Source: JAGWBJ01 sp964291465
GTDB taxonomy: Bacteria > Chloroflexota > Dehalococcoidia > Lucifugimonadales > JAGWBF01
DNA length: 64,000 nt
Reading direction: 5' to 3'
NCBI GenBank assembly: GCA_964291465.2
Contig: OZ219942.1
Coordinates: forward strand, 248,001-312,000
In this document: one piece after another, positions 50,600 to 59,254 of the stretch
Layout of the letters: each line of letters opens with the position of its first letter
How positions within the stretch are numbered: position 1 is the first letter of the stretch
Program-made: the position numbers and the translations under genes
The notes under the pieces: generated by a model
What the model was told of the DNA's origin: nothing
Databases searched by the model: none
Seen by the model: the letters and a program-made list of their open reading frames with translations, nothing else

Positions 50600-51439
50600 A
50601 TGCCGTCCAGGGTAACCATCGGCGACGTGGAGGTGCTCCTGTTCATCGACATGGTGCCGCCGGCCTATGCCCCCCTGGAGTTCTTCCCCGACGTCACCGA
50701 TGAGGCGTGGGGCCCCCACCGCGACGACTGCCTGGAGGACGGCGCGCTCCAGCTTTACTACGGCTGCTTCGCCCTCCGGTCCCAGGGCCGGGTGATCATG
50801 GTCGACACCGGCATGGGTCCCGGCCCTCACCCCACCCGGGGAAACCGGACCGGCGACCTTCTAAACCTGCTGGCCGGAGAAGGCATTGCCCCCGACGACG
50901 TGGACATCGTGGTGCACACGCACCTGCACATGGACCACGTGGGCTGGAACGTCACCTGGGATGAGGGGACCCCCAGGCCGACCTTCCCCAGGGCCAGGTA
51001 CCTGGCCCCCAGGGCCGACTGGGACTACTTCACCCAGCCCGACGTGATGGAGAAGTTTCCCTGCATCCAGGAGTCGGTAACCCCACTGCGGTCCATGGGA
51101 GCCCTGGAGCTGATCGACGGCGAGCACAGCGTCACGCCCCAGGTGACGACGCTGCCGGCTCCGGGCCACACTCCCGGCCACGTGGCGGTCCTGGTCACGT
51201 CCCGGGGAGAAAGGGGCGTCATGGTCGGGGACGCCCTGCACAGCAGGGTGCAGGTCCAGGAGCCCGGTTGGTGCGCCCGGGCGGACATAGACAAGGACCG
51301 GGGCCTGGAGAGCCGGAAGGCCCTCCTGGACAAGGCCGAGGCCGAGGGCCTGCTGGTGGCGGCGGGGCACTTCAGGCCCGGGGACCAGTTCGGCCGCGTG
51401 GTCCGGCTCCAGGGCCGCCGGTACTGGCAGACCGTCTAG
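50600..51439 (+). CDS. metallo-beta-lactamase fold hydrolase
   Basis: A 279-aa MBL-fold enzyme of the quorum-quenching lactonase/organic hydrolase type. The metal motif is HTHLHMDHVG (about residues 110-119), and further ligands come from GHTPGHVAVL and GDALHS. The substrate could be a lactone, phosphoester or thioester. ATG follows AGGAGG. It lies between apt and the SUMF1-like lipoprotein gene, all on the plus strand. Confidence 0.88.
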   Translation: MPSRVTIGDVEVLLFIDMVPPAYAPLEFFPDVTDEAWGPHRDDCLEDGALQLYYGCFALRSQGRVIMVDTGMGPGPHPTRGNRTGDLLNLLAGEGIAPDDVDIVVHTHLHMDHVGWNVTWDEGTPRPTFPRARYLAPRADWDYFTQPDVMEKFPCIQESVTPLRSMGALELIDGEHSVTPQVTTLPAPGHTPGHVAVLVTSRGERGVMVGDALHSRVQVQEPGWCARADIDKDRGLESRKALLDKAEAEGLLVAAGHFRPGDQFGRVVRLQGRRYWQTV

Positions 51440-51455
51440 GCCCCACGGGGTCCCG

Positions 51456-52442
51456 ATGGCTCCTCCACGCCGCCTGGTCTCCATAACCTCGGCGCTCCTT
51501 CTGAGCGTTGCCATGGCCGCCTGCGCCGGGGACGGCGGTCCTGCCAGGGAAGTGCGGAGCCCATCCCCCACGCCGGCGCCGACGCCCTCTCCGACCCCGC
51601 CCGCGCTGCCCGGAGACGCCATGGTGCGGATACCCGCGGGGGAGTTCGTCATGGGCGCGTCCCAGGAGCAGCTTGACGCCGTCCTCGAGTTCGGGTTCTC
51701 CTCCCGGTGGATGGAACACCTGGACCTGGTCATACGGGGCGCCACTCCCGCCCACACCGTGTACCTGGACGCCTTCGAGATAGACCTCCACGAGGTCACG
51801 AACCTCCAGTACAGCAGGTTCGTGCATACGATGGGACTCACTCCCCCGGCCTTCGTCACCGACCAGGGTCTCACCCGCCCGGACAACCCCGTGGTGGGGG
51901 TCTCCTGGGAGGACGCCGCCGCCTTCTGTGCCTGGGCGGGCAAGAGACTGCCCACCGAGGCGGAGTGGGAGAAGGCGGCCCGGGGAGTCGAGGGCTACGA
52001 CTACCCCTGGGGCAACGCCTGGGACCCGGCCAAGCTCCGCACGTCTGACGGCGTTTCTGGCCGGGACCTGGCGGGGTTCGACGACTGGGCTGACTGGATC
52101 GACGAGACCGGCTCTCCGTCATCCCCCCCGGGCAGTGCGGGCACGGCGGCCACCCCGGGCCCCGCGACCGTGGGCTCCCACCCCGAGGGGGCCAGTCCCT
52201 ACGGCGTAATGGACATGGCCGGCAACGTGTGGGAGTGGGTCGCAGACTGGTTCGACGCCGACTACTACAAGGTCTCTCCCCAACGGAACCCAACGGGCCC
52301 CGAGACGGGCCAGCGCCGAGTGCTGAGGGGCGGCGGATGGGACGCACCCAGGGTCATGGCCTACACCTGGTTCCGGGAGGACTTCATGACCCCTTCGGAG
52401 AAGAGGGACGTGACGGGCTTCCGCTGCGCCCGGGACGGCTAG
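51456..52442 (+). CDS. SUMF1-fold lipoprotein lacking catalytic cysteines
   Basis: A 328-aa protein with a lipoprotein signal (lipobox MAAC near residue 22), a Pro/Thr/Ser-rich linker, and a full formylglycine-generating-enzyme-like domain: MVRIPAGEFVMGAS, EVTNLQYSRFV, VSWEDAAAFCAWAGKRLPTEAEWEKAARG, NVWEWVADWF and RRVLRGGGWDAPRV. The paired catalytic cysteines after RGGG in true FGE enzymes are absent (WDAPRVMAYTWFRE instead), leaving only the GFRCA Cys. It is therefore probably a surface binding or structural protein. Confidence 0.85.
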   Translation: MAPPRRLVSITSALLLSVAMAACAGDGGPAREVRSPSPTPAPTPSPTPPALPGDAMVRIPAGEFVMGASQEQLDAVLEFGFSSRWMEHLDLVIRGATPAHTVYLDAFEIDLHEVTNLQYSRFVHTMGLTPPAFVTDQGLTRPDNPVVGVSWEDAAAFCAWAGKRLPTEAEWEKAARGVEGYDYPWGNAWDPAKLRTSDGVSGRDLAGFDDWADWIDETGSPSSPPGSAGTAATPGPATVGSHPEGASPYGVMDMAGNVWEWVADWFDADYYKVSPQRNPTGPETGQRRVLRGGGWDAPRVMAYTWFREDFMTPSEKRDVTGFRCARDG

Positions 52443-52475
52443 GCCCCGGGGCGCGGGCATCGCCGTCCCCGGGGC
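52443..52475. terminator. GC-rich hairpin between convergent genes
   Basis: GCCCCGGG (52443-52450) pairs with CCCGGGGC (52468-52475) around a 17-nt loop, between the convergent stops of the SUMF1-like and amidase genes. It probably terminates both. No U-tract is present. Confidence 0.5.
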
Positions 52476-52482
52476 GCCCGGC

Positions 52483-53895
52483 CTACAGGGCGGGCCGCCT
52501 GGTATGCCAGTCCGTGGCGCGCTCGTAGGCGTGGCCGACGCGCAGGACCGTCACCTCGTCGAAGGGGCGTCCCGCTATCTGCAGCCCGATGGGCAGGCCG
52601 TCGTCGGAGAAGCCGCAGGGCACCGACATGGACGGGTACCCGTTGACGTTGAAGGCCCGGCTGTACTGGGTCAGAGTGGGGACCGACCCCACCGTCCTAT
52701 CGCCGATCTGCACCGAGGTCGCGCCGATCTCGTGGGCCACTATCGGCACCGACGGGCCGATGAGCACGTCCACGTCCCGGAGCAGCGAGGCGGTCTCCTG
52801 CTCCAACAGGGTCCGGCCCCGCTGGGCCCGCAGGAAGTCGGCGGCGGAGAAGAACATCCCCGCCTCCAGCCTGAGCCTGGCGGGAGGGTATATCTCCGCG
52901 CCCCGGGTCACGACGATGTCCCGGTTGGCGGCCGTGGCCTCCCCCATGAGTATGACGGTGGAGATGGCCGCGGAGTCGAGATAGGTGGGCCACGACACCT
53001 CCTTGACGGTGGCGCCCAGCTCACCCAGCAGGTTCACCGCCGAGCGCACTGCGGCCTCCACCTGGGAGTCCACGGGCACGTCGAAGTACTCCGAGGGCAC
53101 GCCCACCCGGAGTCCCCGCACGTCGCCGGTCAGCCCGCTGGTGAAGTCGGGGACCGGGACGTTGGCCGAGGAGGGGTCCCGGGGGTCGTAGCCCGCGATG
53201 GCGTTCATGGCCAGGGCGCAGTCCTCCACGGTGCGGCACATGGGCCCCGGATGGTCCAGGGTCCAGGACAGCGCATTGAGGCCGTACTTGCTGAGACGCC
53301 CGAAGGTCGGCTTCAGCCCGGCCAGGCCGCACAGGGCGCTGGGGATGCGGACCGACCCGCCAGTGTCGGTGCCCATGGTGATGGTCGCCTGGCCCGAGGC
53401 GGCCGCGGAGCCGGACCCGCCGCTGGAGCCGCCGCTTATCCGCCTGGGGTCCCAGGGGTTGTGCATGTGCCCGTAGTCGTCGTTCTCGCCCGTGGGCCCA
53501 AATGCGAAGGGGTGCAGGTTCGTCTTGCCCAGGAGTACGGTGCCAGCCTCCCGGAACCGTTCGGCGATAGTGCAATCGTAGTCCGGCACGAAGCTGTCGT
53601 ACACGCGGGAGCCGAAGGTGTTCTTCACCCCCTTCACGTAGTACAGGTCCTTCAGGCCCAGGGGGACGCCGTGCAATGGCCCCCGGTAGCGGCCGGCCTG
53701 TATCTCCTCCTCGGCCCGCCGGGCCGCCGCCATGGCCTCCTCGGGCATGAGGGTGATGAAGGAGTTCAGAGTGGGCTCCAGGGCTTCGATGCGCGCCAGG
53801 TGGGCCTCCGCCACCTCGACGGGGGAGACCTCCTTGCTGCTGATGAGGGCGGCCAGCCGGCCTGCGCTGGCGAAACAGAGCTCCGTTGCGTCCAT
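52483..53895 (-). CDS. amidase
   Basis: A 470-aa amidase-signature enzyme. The Lys is in LGLKDLYYVKG, the first Ser in GGSSGGSGSAAASG, and the nucleophile Ser in GTDTGGSVRIPSALCG. It is related to GatA but is not in a gat operon. A 65-aa GatC-like gene precedes it, as in AtzE-AtzG type hydrolases, so it is probably a catabolic or small-molecule amidase. The substrate is unknown. Confidence 0.92.
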   Translation of the reverse strand: MDATELCFASAGRLAALISSKEVSPVEVAEAHLARIEALEPTLNSFITLMPEEAMAAARRAEEEIQAGRYRGPLHGVPLGLKDLYYVKGVKNTFGSRVYDSFVPDYDCTIAERFREAGTVLLGKTNLHPFAFGPTGENDDYGHMHNPWDPRRISGGSSGGSGSAAASGQATITMGTDTGGSVRIPSALCGLAGLKPTFGRLSKYGLNALSWTLDHPGPMCRTVEDCALAMNAIAGYDPRDPSSANVPVPDFTSGLTGDVRGLRVGVPSEYFDVPVDSQVEAAVRSAVNLLGELGATVKEVSWPTYLDSAAISTVILMGEATAANRDIVVTRGAEIYPPARLRLEAGMFFSAADFLRAQRGRTLLEQETASLLRDVDVLIGPSVPIVAHEIGATSVQIGDRTVGSVPTLTQYSRAFNVNGYPSMSVPCGFSDDGLPIGLQIAGRPFDEVTVLRVGHAYERATDWHTRRPAL

Positions 53896-53942
53896 GGTCC
53901 ACTCCTATCGCGCCCCGTTCTCCCGGGGCCGGGCGATTTCGC

Positions 53943-54140
53943 TTACTCCGTGGGCGGGGTGTAGGTGGTAGCCGGCTCGATGCCCGAAAGGTCCATCTCC
54001 CGCAGGTGCTTCACGTTGGGGAGCAGGCCTTGGACGACGGCGTACAGCTCGTCCATGTGCTTGGTGTCGGTCACGTCCAGCCCCGAGGACTCGGCTATCT
54101 GAAGGAACGTCTCCTTGCTCATCTCTCCAGGTTCGGCCAC
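53943..54140 (-). CDS. AtzG/GatC-like amidase partner
   Basis: A 65-aa protein. The tail HLREMDLSGIEPATTYTP matches the C-terminal belt of GatC-like proteins, which bind and stabilise an amidase subunit. The N-terminal half is short and helical. It lies 47 nt upstream of the amidase on the same strand, so an AtzE-AtzG-like complex is likely. An internal ATG (MSKETF) is an alternative start. Confidence 0.75.
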   Translation of the reverse strand: MAEPGEMSKETFLQIAESSGLDVTDTKHMDELYAVVQGLLPNVKHLREMDLSGIEPATTYTPPTE

Positions 54141-54213
54141 GGTGCGCCTCCTTTGCGGTGGGTCAGAGCTTGAAGAATATCATACCAGCGGCCCCCGGTC
54201 ATCCTCACCCCGG

Positions 54214-54234
54214 CCCTCTCCCAGGGGGAGAGGG
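54214..54234. terminator. CCCTCTCCC hairpin, REP-like
   Basis: CCCTCTCCC (54214-54222) pairs with GGGAGAGGG (54226-54234) with a 3-nt loop. The surrounding TCACCCCGGCCCTCTCCC wording is common in REP-like repeats of many bacterial genomes. It lies between the aldolase/dehydrogenase stop and the AtzG-like start on the same strand. Confidence 0.6.
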
Positions 54235-54273
54235 GGAATAATGGTCGCGCCCGGCTAACGGGGTCACGCTGGG

Positions 54274-56340
54274 CTATCGCGGGAAGGCGTCCCGCAGGCC
54301 GCCGTCGACGGGGATCATGGCCCCGGTGGTCTTGGCCAAGCCGTCGCCGGCCAGGAAGAGCACCGCCTCGGCCACGTCGGAGGCGGTGACCCGCTCCCTC
54401 AGCAGATTGCGCCGGCGATAGAACTCCTCGATCTCGTCGACCCCTATGCCATGGGCGCCGGCCCTCTGCTCCCGCACCTCCCGGGACCACAGGTTGGAGC
54501 CCTGGAATACGGCGTCGGGGTTGACCACGTTGCACCGGATGCCGAACTCGCCGTTCTCGATGGCCAGGACCCTGGCGAGCTGGACCTCGGCGGCCTTGGA
54601 GGCGCTGTATGCGCCGAAGTCCTTGCCCGGCGACGGGACGTTCTTGGTGCCGATGAACACCAGGCTGCCCCCGGTGGCCTGCTCCCGCATGGTCCGCACC
54701 GCCTCCCGGGCGGCCAGGAAGTGGCCCGTGGTGTTGACGTCGAAGGCCCTCTGCCACTCCTCCAGCGACAGCCGGTCTATGGCCCCCACTGGCGCGATGC
54801 CGGCGTTGGACACCAGGATGTCCAGGCCGCCGTAGGCGAGGCGAGTGCGATCGAAGGCCGCCGAAACGTCTTCCTCCCTGGTCACGTCCATCGGACAGGC
54901 CATGGCCCGTCCCTGGCCGTGGCTGCCCACCAGCTCCTCCGCCAGGGCCGCAGCGCGCCGGGCGTCCAAGTCGGCGACCACCACGTGGGCCCCCGCGGAC
55001 GCCAGACGCCTGCATATGCCCTCGCCGATGCCATGGGCGCCTCCGGTGACCAGGGCGACCCGCCCGGCCAGAAGCCCCTCCCCGGGGGCCAGGGACAGCT
55101 TGTACAGCTCCATGGGCCAGTATTCGGCCTCGAAGGCGTCCCTCTCGCTGAGGGAGATGTAGCTCCCCACTGCCTCGGCGGCGGCCAGCACGTCTATGGT
55201 GTGCCGGTACATGTCCGAGACGATGGATGCCGCCCGCGCGTCCTTCCCCGCGGTCCACATCCCCACGCCGGGGGCCAGGACGACCCTGGGATGGGGGTCC
55301 CGCATGGGGACAGCCCCGTCCGAGTGACGCCTGTACCAGTCCTCGTACGCCTGGGCGTAGCGGTCCACGCCGCGTCCCAGGGCCTCCCGGAGGGCCGGGA
55401 GGTCCTCCGGGTCCTGCACGTCCACCCACAGCGGTACCCGCTTGGTGTGGATCAGATGGTCCGGAGTGGCCGGGCCTATGCCCGTCAGGTGAGGGCCATC
55501 TTCCGAGGCCAACAGGTCCAGCACTTCGGGGGAGTCGTCGTAGTGCAGGACCCCGCGGGAGGTGCGGCAGACCAGGCCCCGCAGGGCCGGCGCCAGGGCC
55601 GCGGCGACCTGCCGGCGGCGTTCGGGGGATGGCGGCAGCCATGGTCCCTTGGCCGGGGGAAAGACGGTCTTGCCCCGGGCCTTGCTGGCCGCGTACTCCT
55701 CGGCCCGGGTCACCAGGTCGATGTGCCGCTCGTAGGCCTCCCGTGGGTCGTCGCCCCAGGTGACCAGACCGTGGTTGGACAGCACCACACCCCGGCGGCC
55801 GCTTTCCTCCCTCGCTACGCTCCCGACCAGCTTGGACAGCCGGAATCCGGGCCGGATGTACTCCACAACCGGGGCCTCGTCGCCGTAGGCGTCCCGGGTC
55901 GCCTCCCGCGGGTCGCCGCTGTTGGTGAGGGAGATGACCGCGTCGGAGTGGGAGTGGACGACGCTGGCAGCGGGGATGAAGGCGTGGAGCAGCGTCTCGA
56001 TGGAGGGCCTGCGGGTGCCCGGCTCCAGGGCGCAGTGCGCCAGGTACGCTACCATCTCCTCGTCGGCCATCTCGTCCCGGTCGAAGAGGGCGGCCACGTC
56101 CTCCAGCCGGAGGGCCGCAAAGTCCTCGGGGCGGGCGGTCTTCAGGTCGGCGCCGCTGCTCTTGATGACCAGGGCCGGGGTGTCCCGCCCGCGAAAGTCC
56201 GGCAGGGTGGTCTTGACGGAGGTGTTGCCCCCGCCCCAAAGCACCAGGGAGGGCTCGGCCCCGACGAGCCTGCTCTGGTAGACGAGCAGATCCAGGTCCG
56301 TCATGCCGGATGTGTCGCCGTCGTTCCAGAGGTTACGCAT
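54274..56340 (-). CDS. bifunctional aldolase/short-chain dehydrogenase
   Basis: A 688-aa fusion of a class II (AraD-like) aldolase domain and a short-chain dehydrogenase. The aldolase metal ligands are in HAFIPAASVVHSHSD and VLSNHGLVTWG. The dehydrogenase shows VTGGAHGIGEGICRRLA near residue 430 and the catalytic YSASK. This is the architecture of RhaD/YuxG-like enzymes of rhamnose/fucose and lactaldehyde metabolism, but the sugar is unproven. Its first 434 bp are almost identical to a truncated copy at 59277-59710. Its ATG overlaps the stop of the DUF6516-like gene by 8 nt, which is unusual context for a metabolic gene. Confidence 0.92.
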   Translation of the reverse strand: MRNLWNDGDTSGMTDLDLLVYQSRLVGAEPSLVLWGGGNTSVKTTLPDFRGRDTPALVIKSSGADLKTARPEDFAALRLEDVAALFDRDEMADEEMVAYLAHCALEPGTRRPSIETLLHAFIPAASVVHSHSDAVISLTNSGDPREATRDAYGDEAPVVEYIRPGFRLSKLVGSVAREESGRRGVVLSNHGLVTWGDDPREAYERHIDLVTRAEEYAASKARGKTVFPPAKGPWLPPSPERRRQVAAALAPALRGLVCRTSRGVLHYDDSPEVLDLLASEDGPHLTGIGPATPDHLIHTKRVPLWVDVQDPEDLPALREALGRGVDRYAQAYEDWYRRHSDGAVPMRDPHPRVVLAPGVGMWTAGKDARAASIVSDMYRHTIDVLAAAEAVGSYISLSERDAFEAEYWPMELYKLSLAPGEGLLAGRVALVTGGAHGIGEGICRRLASAGAHVVVADLDARRAAALAEELVGSHGQGRAMACPMDVTREEDVSAAFDRTRLAYGGLDILVSNAGIAPVGAIDRLSLEEWQRAFDVNTTGHFLAAREAVRTMREQATGGSLVFIGTKNVPSPGKDFGAYSASKAAEVQLARVLAIENGEFGIRCNVVNPDAVFQGSNLWSREVREQRAGAHGIGVDEIEEFYRRRNLLRERVTASDVAEAVLFLAGDGLAKTTGAMIPVDGGLRDAFPR
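55907..56340. repeat. 434-bp direct repeat, copy 1 (5' end of intact aldolase gene)
   Basis: This segment and 59277-59710 have the same length, the same orientation and no indels; I count about 11 single-base differences. Similarity stops exactly at the ATG on one side and about 145 codons into the gene on the other. The two copies bracket the accessory genes at 56.3-59.3 kb. Confidence 0.9.
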
Positions 56341-56707
56341 TCGGATGGCCTTGGGTGATCATCCCCCGAGCAAATCTCAGGAACTCCCCTAGTCCTTGCT
56401 CAGGGTCATCCGCTATATCACTCTCTATCACGGTATGGCGCTCTCCCGAATGAAAATGCTTGGGGAACGAACCCACGCTTCGCCACTGTAAGTGAGGGAT
56501 GTTGTCATGCCGGTAAATGGTCCCGTCAACGGAGGTTCGTTCCCAATGATAAGCGAATCGTCCTGGTATCTGGCCTGACCACCAGAAGTCGACGTAGGAC
56601 CCGTCAATGAGCACCACCCTCAGCTTGTTTCTGATGATAGTCGTGGACGCGACAATCTCGGGGAACTCTACCTCGGCAAGCCGACCAAGACCCACCAGAT
56701 CTGGCAT
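56333..56707 (-). CDS. DUF6516-like small protein
   Basis: A 124-aa protein (ATG at 56707) with RNKLRVVLIDGSYVDFWWSG, RFAYHWER, YRHDNIPHL and HTVIESDI. This pattern is of the DUF6516 type, small proteins encoded behind a short helical protein in cassettes that resemble toxin-antitoxin pairs. Its start shares one base with the stop of the upstream gene (TGATG). No catalytic proof is visible. Codon use is less GC-rich than in the chromosomal neighbours, which fits transfer. Confidence 0.7.
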   Translation of the reverse strand: MPDLVGLGRLAEVEFPEIVASTTIIRNKLRVVLIDGSYVDFWWSGQIPGRFAYHWERTSVDGTIYRHDNIPHLQWRSVGSFPKHFHSGERHTVIESDIADDPEQGLGEFLRFARGMITQGHPNA

Positions 56708-56985
56708 CACACATCCAAGAGCATGGCCTTTATCCGCTCGACGCGGGTGGTCAGATAGTCAACTTGCTGGAAGTCCTCCAGTATCGCCTCTTCATCGATC
56801 TCTCCCTGCTGAAGTAGCCGGTCCATTTCTTCCAGAGACTCAACGCCGAACTTGGCGCAGCGCGCCTGCCGCTCGGTTTCCAACAGGCGCAACTGTTCCA
56901 AGAGGAAGGCTCGGATGCCCTCCCTAGTCAAGGCTTCCTCAGTCAGAGAGAACTCCTTGGCTACGCTGGCTACATCCACTGACAT
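56707..56985 (-). CDS. small helical partner of the DUF6516-like protein
   Basis: A 92-aa mostly helical protein starting MSVDVASVAKEFSLTEEALTREG, with EQLRLLETERQARCAKFGV and EEAILEDFQQVDYLTTRVERIK. The strong GGGAGGTGAC site just upstream of ATG 56985 sets the start. It is translationally coupled to the DUF6516-like gene. By analogy to small two-gene cassettes it may be the antitoxin or DNA-binding partner, but no DNA-binding motif is obvious. Confidence 0.7.
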   Translation of the reverse strand: MSVDVASVAKEFSLTEEALTREGIRAFLLEQLRLLETERQARCAKFGVESLEEMDRLLQQGEIDEEAILEDFQQVDYLTTRVERIKAMLLDV

Positions 56986-57063
56986 CGTCACCTCCCAATG
57001 AGCCCCAGAGCGACACTTCAAGTAGACGATTTCTGTTCCCAGTTTAGCATGAACTCAAGGTTC

Positions 57064-57648
57064 CTATGTTTTGTTGGATGAGTCTTCCTTCGCGCTCATA
57101 TGTTTGACCACCTCGTAAGTCCAGGTTGCTCCTCCTGAGTCCACCACGACTACTGTATGGCCCTTTGAGATGAGTCCTTCGATCTCGGTCTTCACGGCGT
57201 CGAGAGTCCCTGTGGGAAAAGTATTGTTGCCCGCAAAGTCATAAGTTGGGTGTTCGCAGACCAAAATGCCGAGGTTCTCATGGTAACGATCCACCCACTC
57301 TTGGAATGTCGGACGCTTCCCGCGTTCCGAAGACGTATCGAATCCACCGCAAAAGCTGTAGAACGAGAACTCACTATCTCCGTCAGGCCCGTGTTTGCGT
57401 CCCAAGAGCGATACAATCGCCACGTTGGAACCGCAGTGTATTGGAAGTCCCACAACCCAACGATGTACCGAATCGTCTGGCACTTGCTTGTTCTTGCCTG
57501 CTGCATCTCCCGTTCGACCGGGCCTGGCACAGGTATAGAGACCAGCAGAGCCTGTTCGGGTGTCAATTATCCAGCGTCTAAGTTTGTAGGGTTTCGTGGG
57601 CTTGAGTTCGGACACCCTAAAAACCCTAGGACGACTCTTACGTGGCAT
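57064..57648 (-). CDS. unknown protein in accessory island
   Basis: A 194-aa protein with no recognised family. It is soluble, with Cys-containing segments (LPIHCGSNV, FYSFCGGFDTSS, GILVCEHPTYDF) and a C-terminal alpha/beta stretch GHTVVVVDSGGATWTYEVV that looks like the end of a small Rossmann-like fold. The ATG has GGAGGCAAC upstream. It lies between the two-gene cassette and the Swt1-HEPN-like gene on the same strand, all with lower GC than the rest of the window. Likely a mobile or defence accessory gene by context only. Confidence 0.65.
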   Translation of the reverse strand: MPRKSRPRVFRVSELKPTKPYKLRRWIIDTRTGSAGLYTCARPGRTGDAAGKNKQVPDDSVHRWVVGLPIHCGSNVAIVSLLGRKHGPDGDSEFSFYSFCGGFDTSSERGKRPTFQEWVDRYHENLGILVCEHPTYDFAGNNTFPTGTLDAVKTEIEGLISKGHTVVVVDSGGATWTYEVVKHMSAKEDSSNKT

Positions 57649-57673
57649 GTTGCCTCCGCTCCGACGGCTACTC

Positions 57674-58942
57674 CTAAACTTCGGCGATTTTGTGACCGGT
57701 CGAATGCATATGATTCAGCGCCTTCCATTCATGCCACCAGGCACGGCGGGAACCATCAGAGAACATGCAATCCTGCATAGTGCAGTAGAAGCGTGCGCCG
57801 GACCAGATTCCCGGTAGCGGAGCTGAGCCCCTAGCGACGCCCGTGTCCATTCTCGATAAGGCTGCTGCCAGACGCCCAAACAATGAGTCTAGACCTAAGT
57901 CCCCTTCATCCTCGTTTACTCTTCCATCTTTCGTCTCCTCATCGTCGTCCTCGTCTTCGTCCTCTTCAACATCTTGCAATTGGTTATCGTCGCGATCGTC
58001 GACCCAGTCAGCGGTCTCATCAATTGCCTGGGTGCCTGATTGAATCTCAGAGACTTGTGCAGTCAGAACCTCGATTCTGTCACGCAAGTCTGCGTTCTCT
58101 GACCGCAACTCGACCGTAAGCCGTCTGACGTTCTCTACATCCGAGGTCCGCGCCAACTCCTCAGTTCCTTGTAAGTCATCGGTGTCTTGGGTTTTAACCG
58201 TTCGCATCTCGGATATAATCTCGGATATAATCTCGGCTTGCCGGTCGATTTGTTCTCGAAGCTCAGCGAGTCCTGTCTTTATCAGGAGAGTGACTTCGTC
58301 TCGGAACCGATCGTCTTGGACCCGGAATTGTTCCCTTAGGCCGTCAAGTATTTCAGCCCAATCTTGATCAGCGTCACTGTCCAACCGTTCCAGGCGTTCG
58401 ATTGTATCGTTTAGCTTGATCGCAAGCTCACCGACTACGGCCTCCAAGTTGACGACGTCAGGGTCTGGAATCCTACGAGAGAGTTCTTCGACTCGGCCCC
58501 TCTCACCGAAGTGATTGATGGAACTCATCATTTCTGTGATGTGGTAAAGATAGGCTCTGGTTTCTGCCGGACCTATGTCTCCGGTATCAGGGTGAGCTTC
58601 CCGGTGACGACCTGATGCGGCAAATTGACAATGCAGCATCACGTTCTGCCGGTCGTCTTTGAACGCATCGCTAAAGACCGAATCCCAGTGGTGCCCAATC
58701 AGCCCCGGGAAATCGCCAACGTCGATAAACCCCTTTAGCTCTCCACCGCGGTTGAGGTGGCTCCGAAAGGCGTTCAGCCTGCCGGTATTGCGTCTAACAG
58801 AAAGCGCGTCTTCGACGGCCTTCTCCAGCGTGAGCCCAGGAGCCTGCTTCAGGCAACGGACGATGAACTCCCGCATGGAGTCCCGGTATATTCCGATAGC
58901 CCGGTCAAGAATGTCCCTATTGGGACGATCGATGGCCACCAT
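57674..58942 (-). CDS. Swt1-HEPN-like protein with acidic stretch and C-terminal Cys/His cluster
   Basis: A 422-aa protein. Residues 1-130 resemble Swt1-type HEPN domains (VAIDRPNRDILDRAIGIYRD then LKGFIDVGDFPGLIGHHWDSVF). Residues about 180-310 are mostly coiled coil, a run of Asp/Glu follows (EDEDEDDDEETKD), and the C-terminus holds C-x4-C and a His group (ARFYCTMQDCMF, then HEWKALNHMHSTGHK), which looks like a zinc site. HEPN proteins of this kind are often RNA-acting effectors. Start follows GGAGGTATAGGAG. A remnant of its 5' end lies at 60853-60940. Confidence 0.75.
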   Translation of the reverse strand: MVAIDRPNRDILDRAIGIYRDSMREFIVRCLKQAPGLTLEKAVEDALSVRRNTGRLNAFRSHLNRGGELKGFIDVGDFPGLIGHHWDSVFSDAFKDDRQNVMLHCQFAASGRHREAHPDTGDIGPAETRAYLYHITEMMSSINHFGERGRVEELSRRIPDPDVVNLEAVVGELAIKLNDTIERLERLDSDADQDWAEILDGLREQFRVQDDRFRDEVTLLIKTGLAELREQIDRQAEIISEIISEMRTVKTQDTDDLQGTEELARTSDVENVRRLTVELRSENADLRDRIEVLTAQVSEIQSGTQAIDETADWVDDRDDNQLQDVEEDEDEDDDEETKDGRVNEDEGDLGLDSLFGRLAAALSRMDTGVARGSAPLPGIWSGARFYCTMQDCMFSDGSRRAWWHEWKALNHMHSTGHKIAEV

Positions 58943-59061
58943 CTCCTATACCTCCCGTCAGGTGCAGTCAGCATCCGCCTTCTCGGTGAACCCCGGTTCA
59001 GGACCTCTCTTCCATCTCCCCCTGCTCTTCGACCACGGCTCGCATCCGACTGATCGCTCAC

Positions 59062-59067
59062 ATTATA
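59062..59067 (-). promoter_or_regulatory. -10 element upstream of the Swt1-HEPN-like gene
   Basis: The minus strand carries a perfect TATAAT 120 nt ahead of the ATG at 58942. No good -35 at the right distance is seen. Confidence 0.35.
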
Positions 59068-59125
59068 CCCCCACGTCAAGGATCAGTAGTGTGACTGAAA
59101 CATGACATTTCCCAGTCCCCCCAAA

Positions 59126-59215
59126 GCAAAGCCGGGCCCTCGTGAGCCCGGCTTTCTTGGCGGCACCTTGACAGGGATGGTCGAAGGAGGCGTTGCTACA
59201 GGGTTTCGCGTTGAA
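59126..59215 (+). repeat. rRNA-trailer-like repeat, copy A, with terminator hairpin
   Basis: About 90 nt that resemble 61409-61496 in the same orientation. Both start with the hairpin AGCCGGGC-n8-GCCCGGCT followed by TTTCTT (here 59130-59153) and go on with CGGCACCTTGAC, then GG-rich sequence. Copy A is more diverged in the part that pairs with the 16S leader in copy B. It works as an intrinsic terminator on the plus strand. Confidence 0.7.
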
Positions 59216-59254
59216 CAGCAGGCGTTCTCGGGCTGGGAGCCTTCCCCTTCATGC

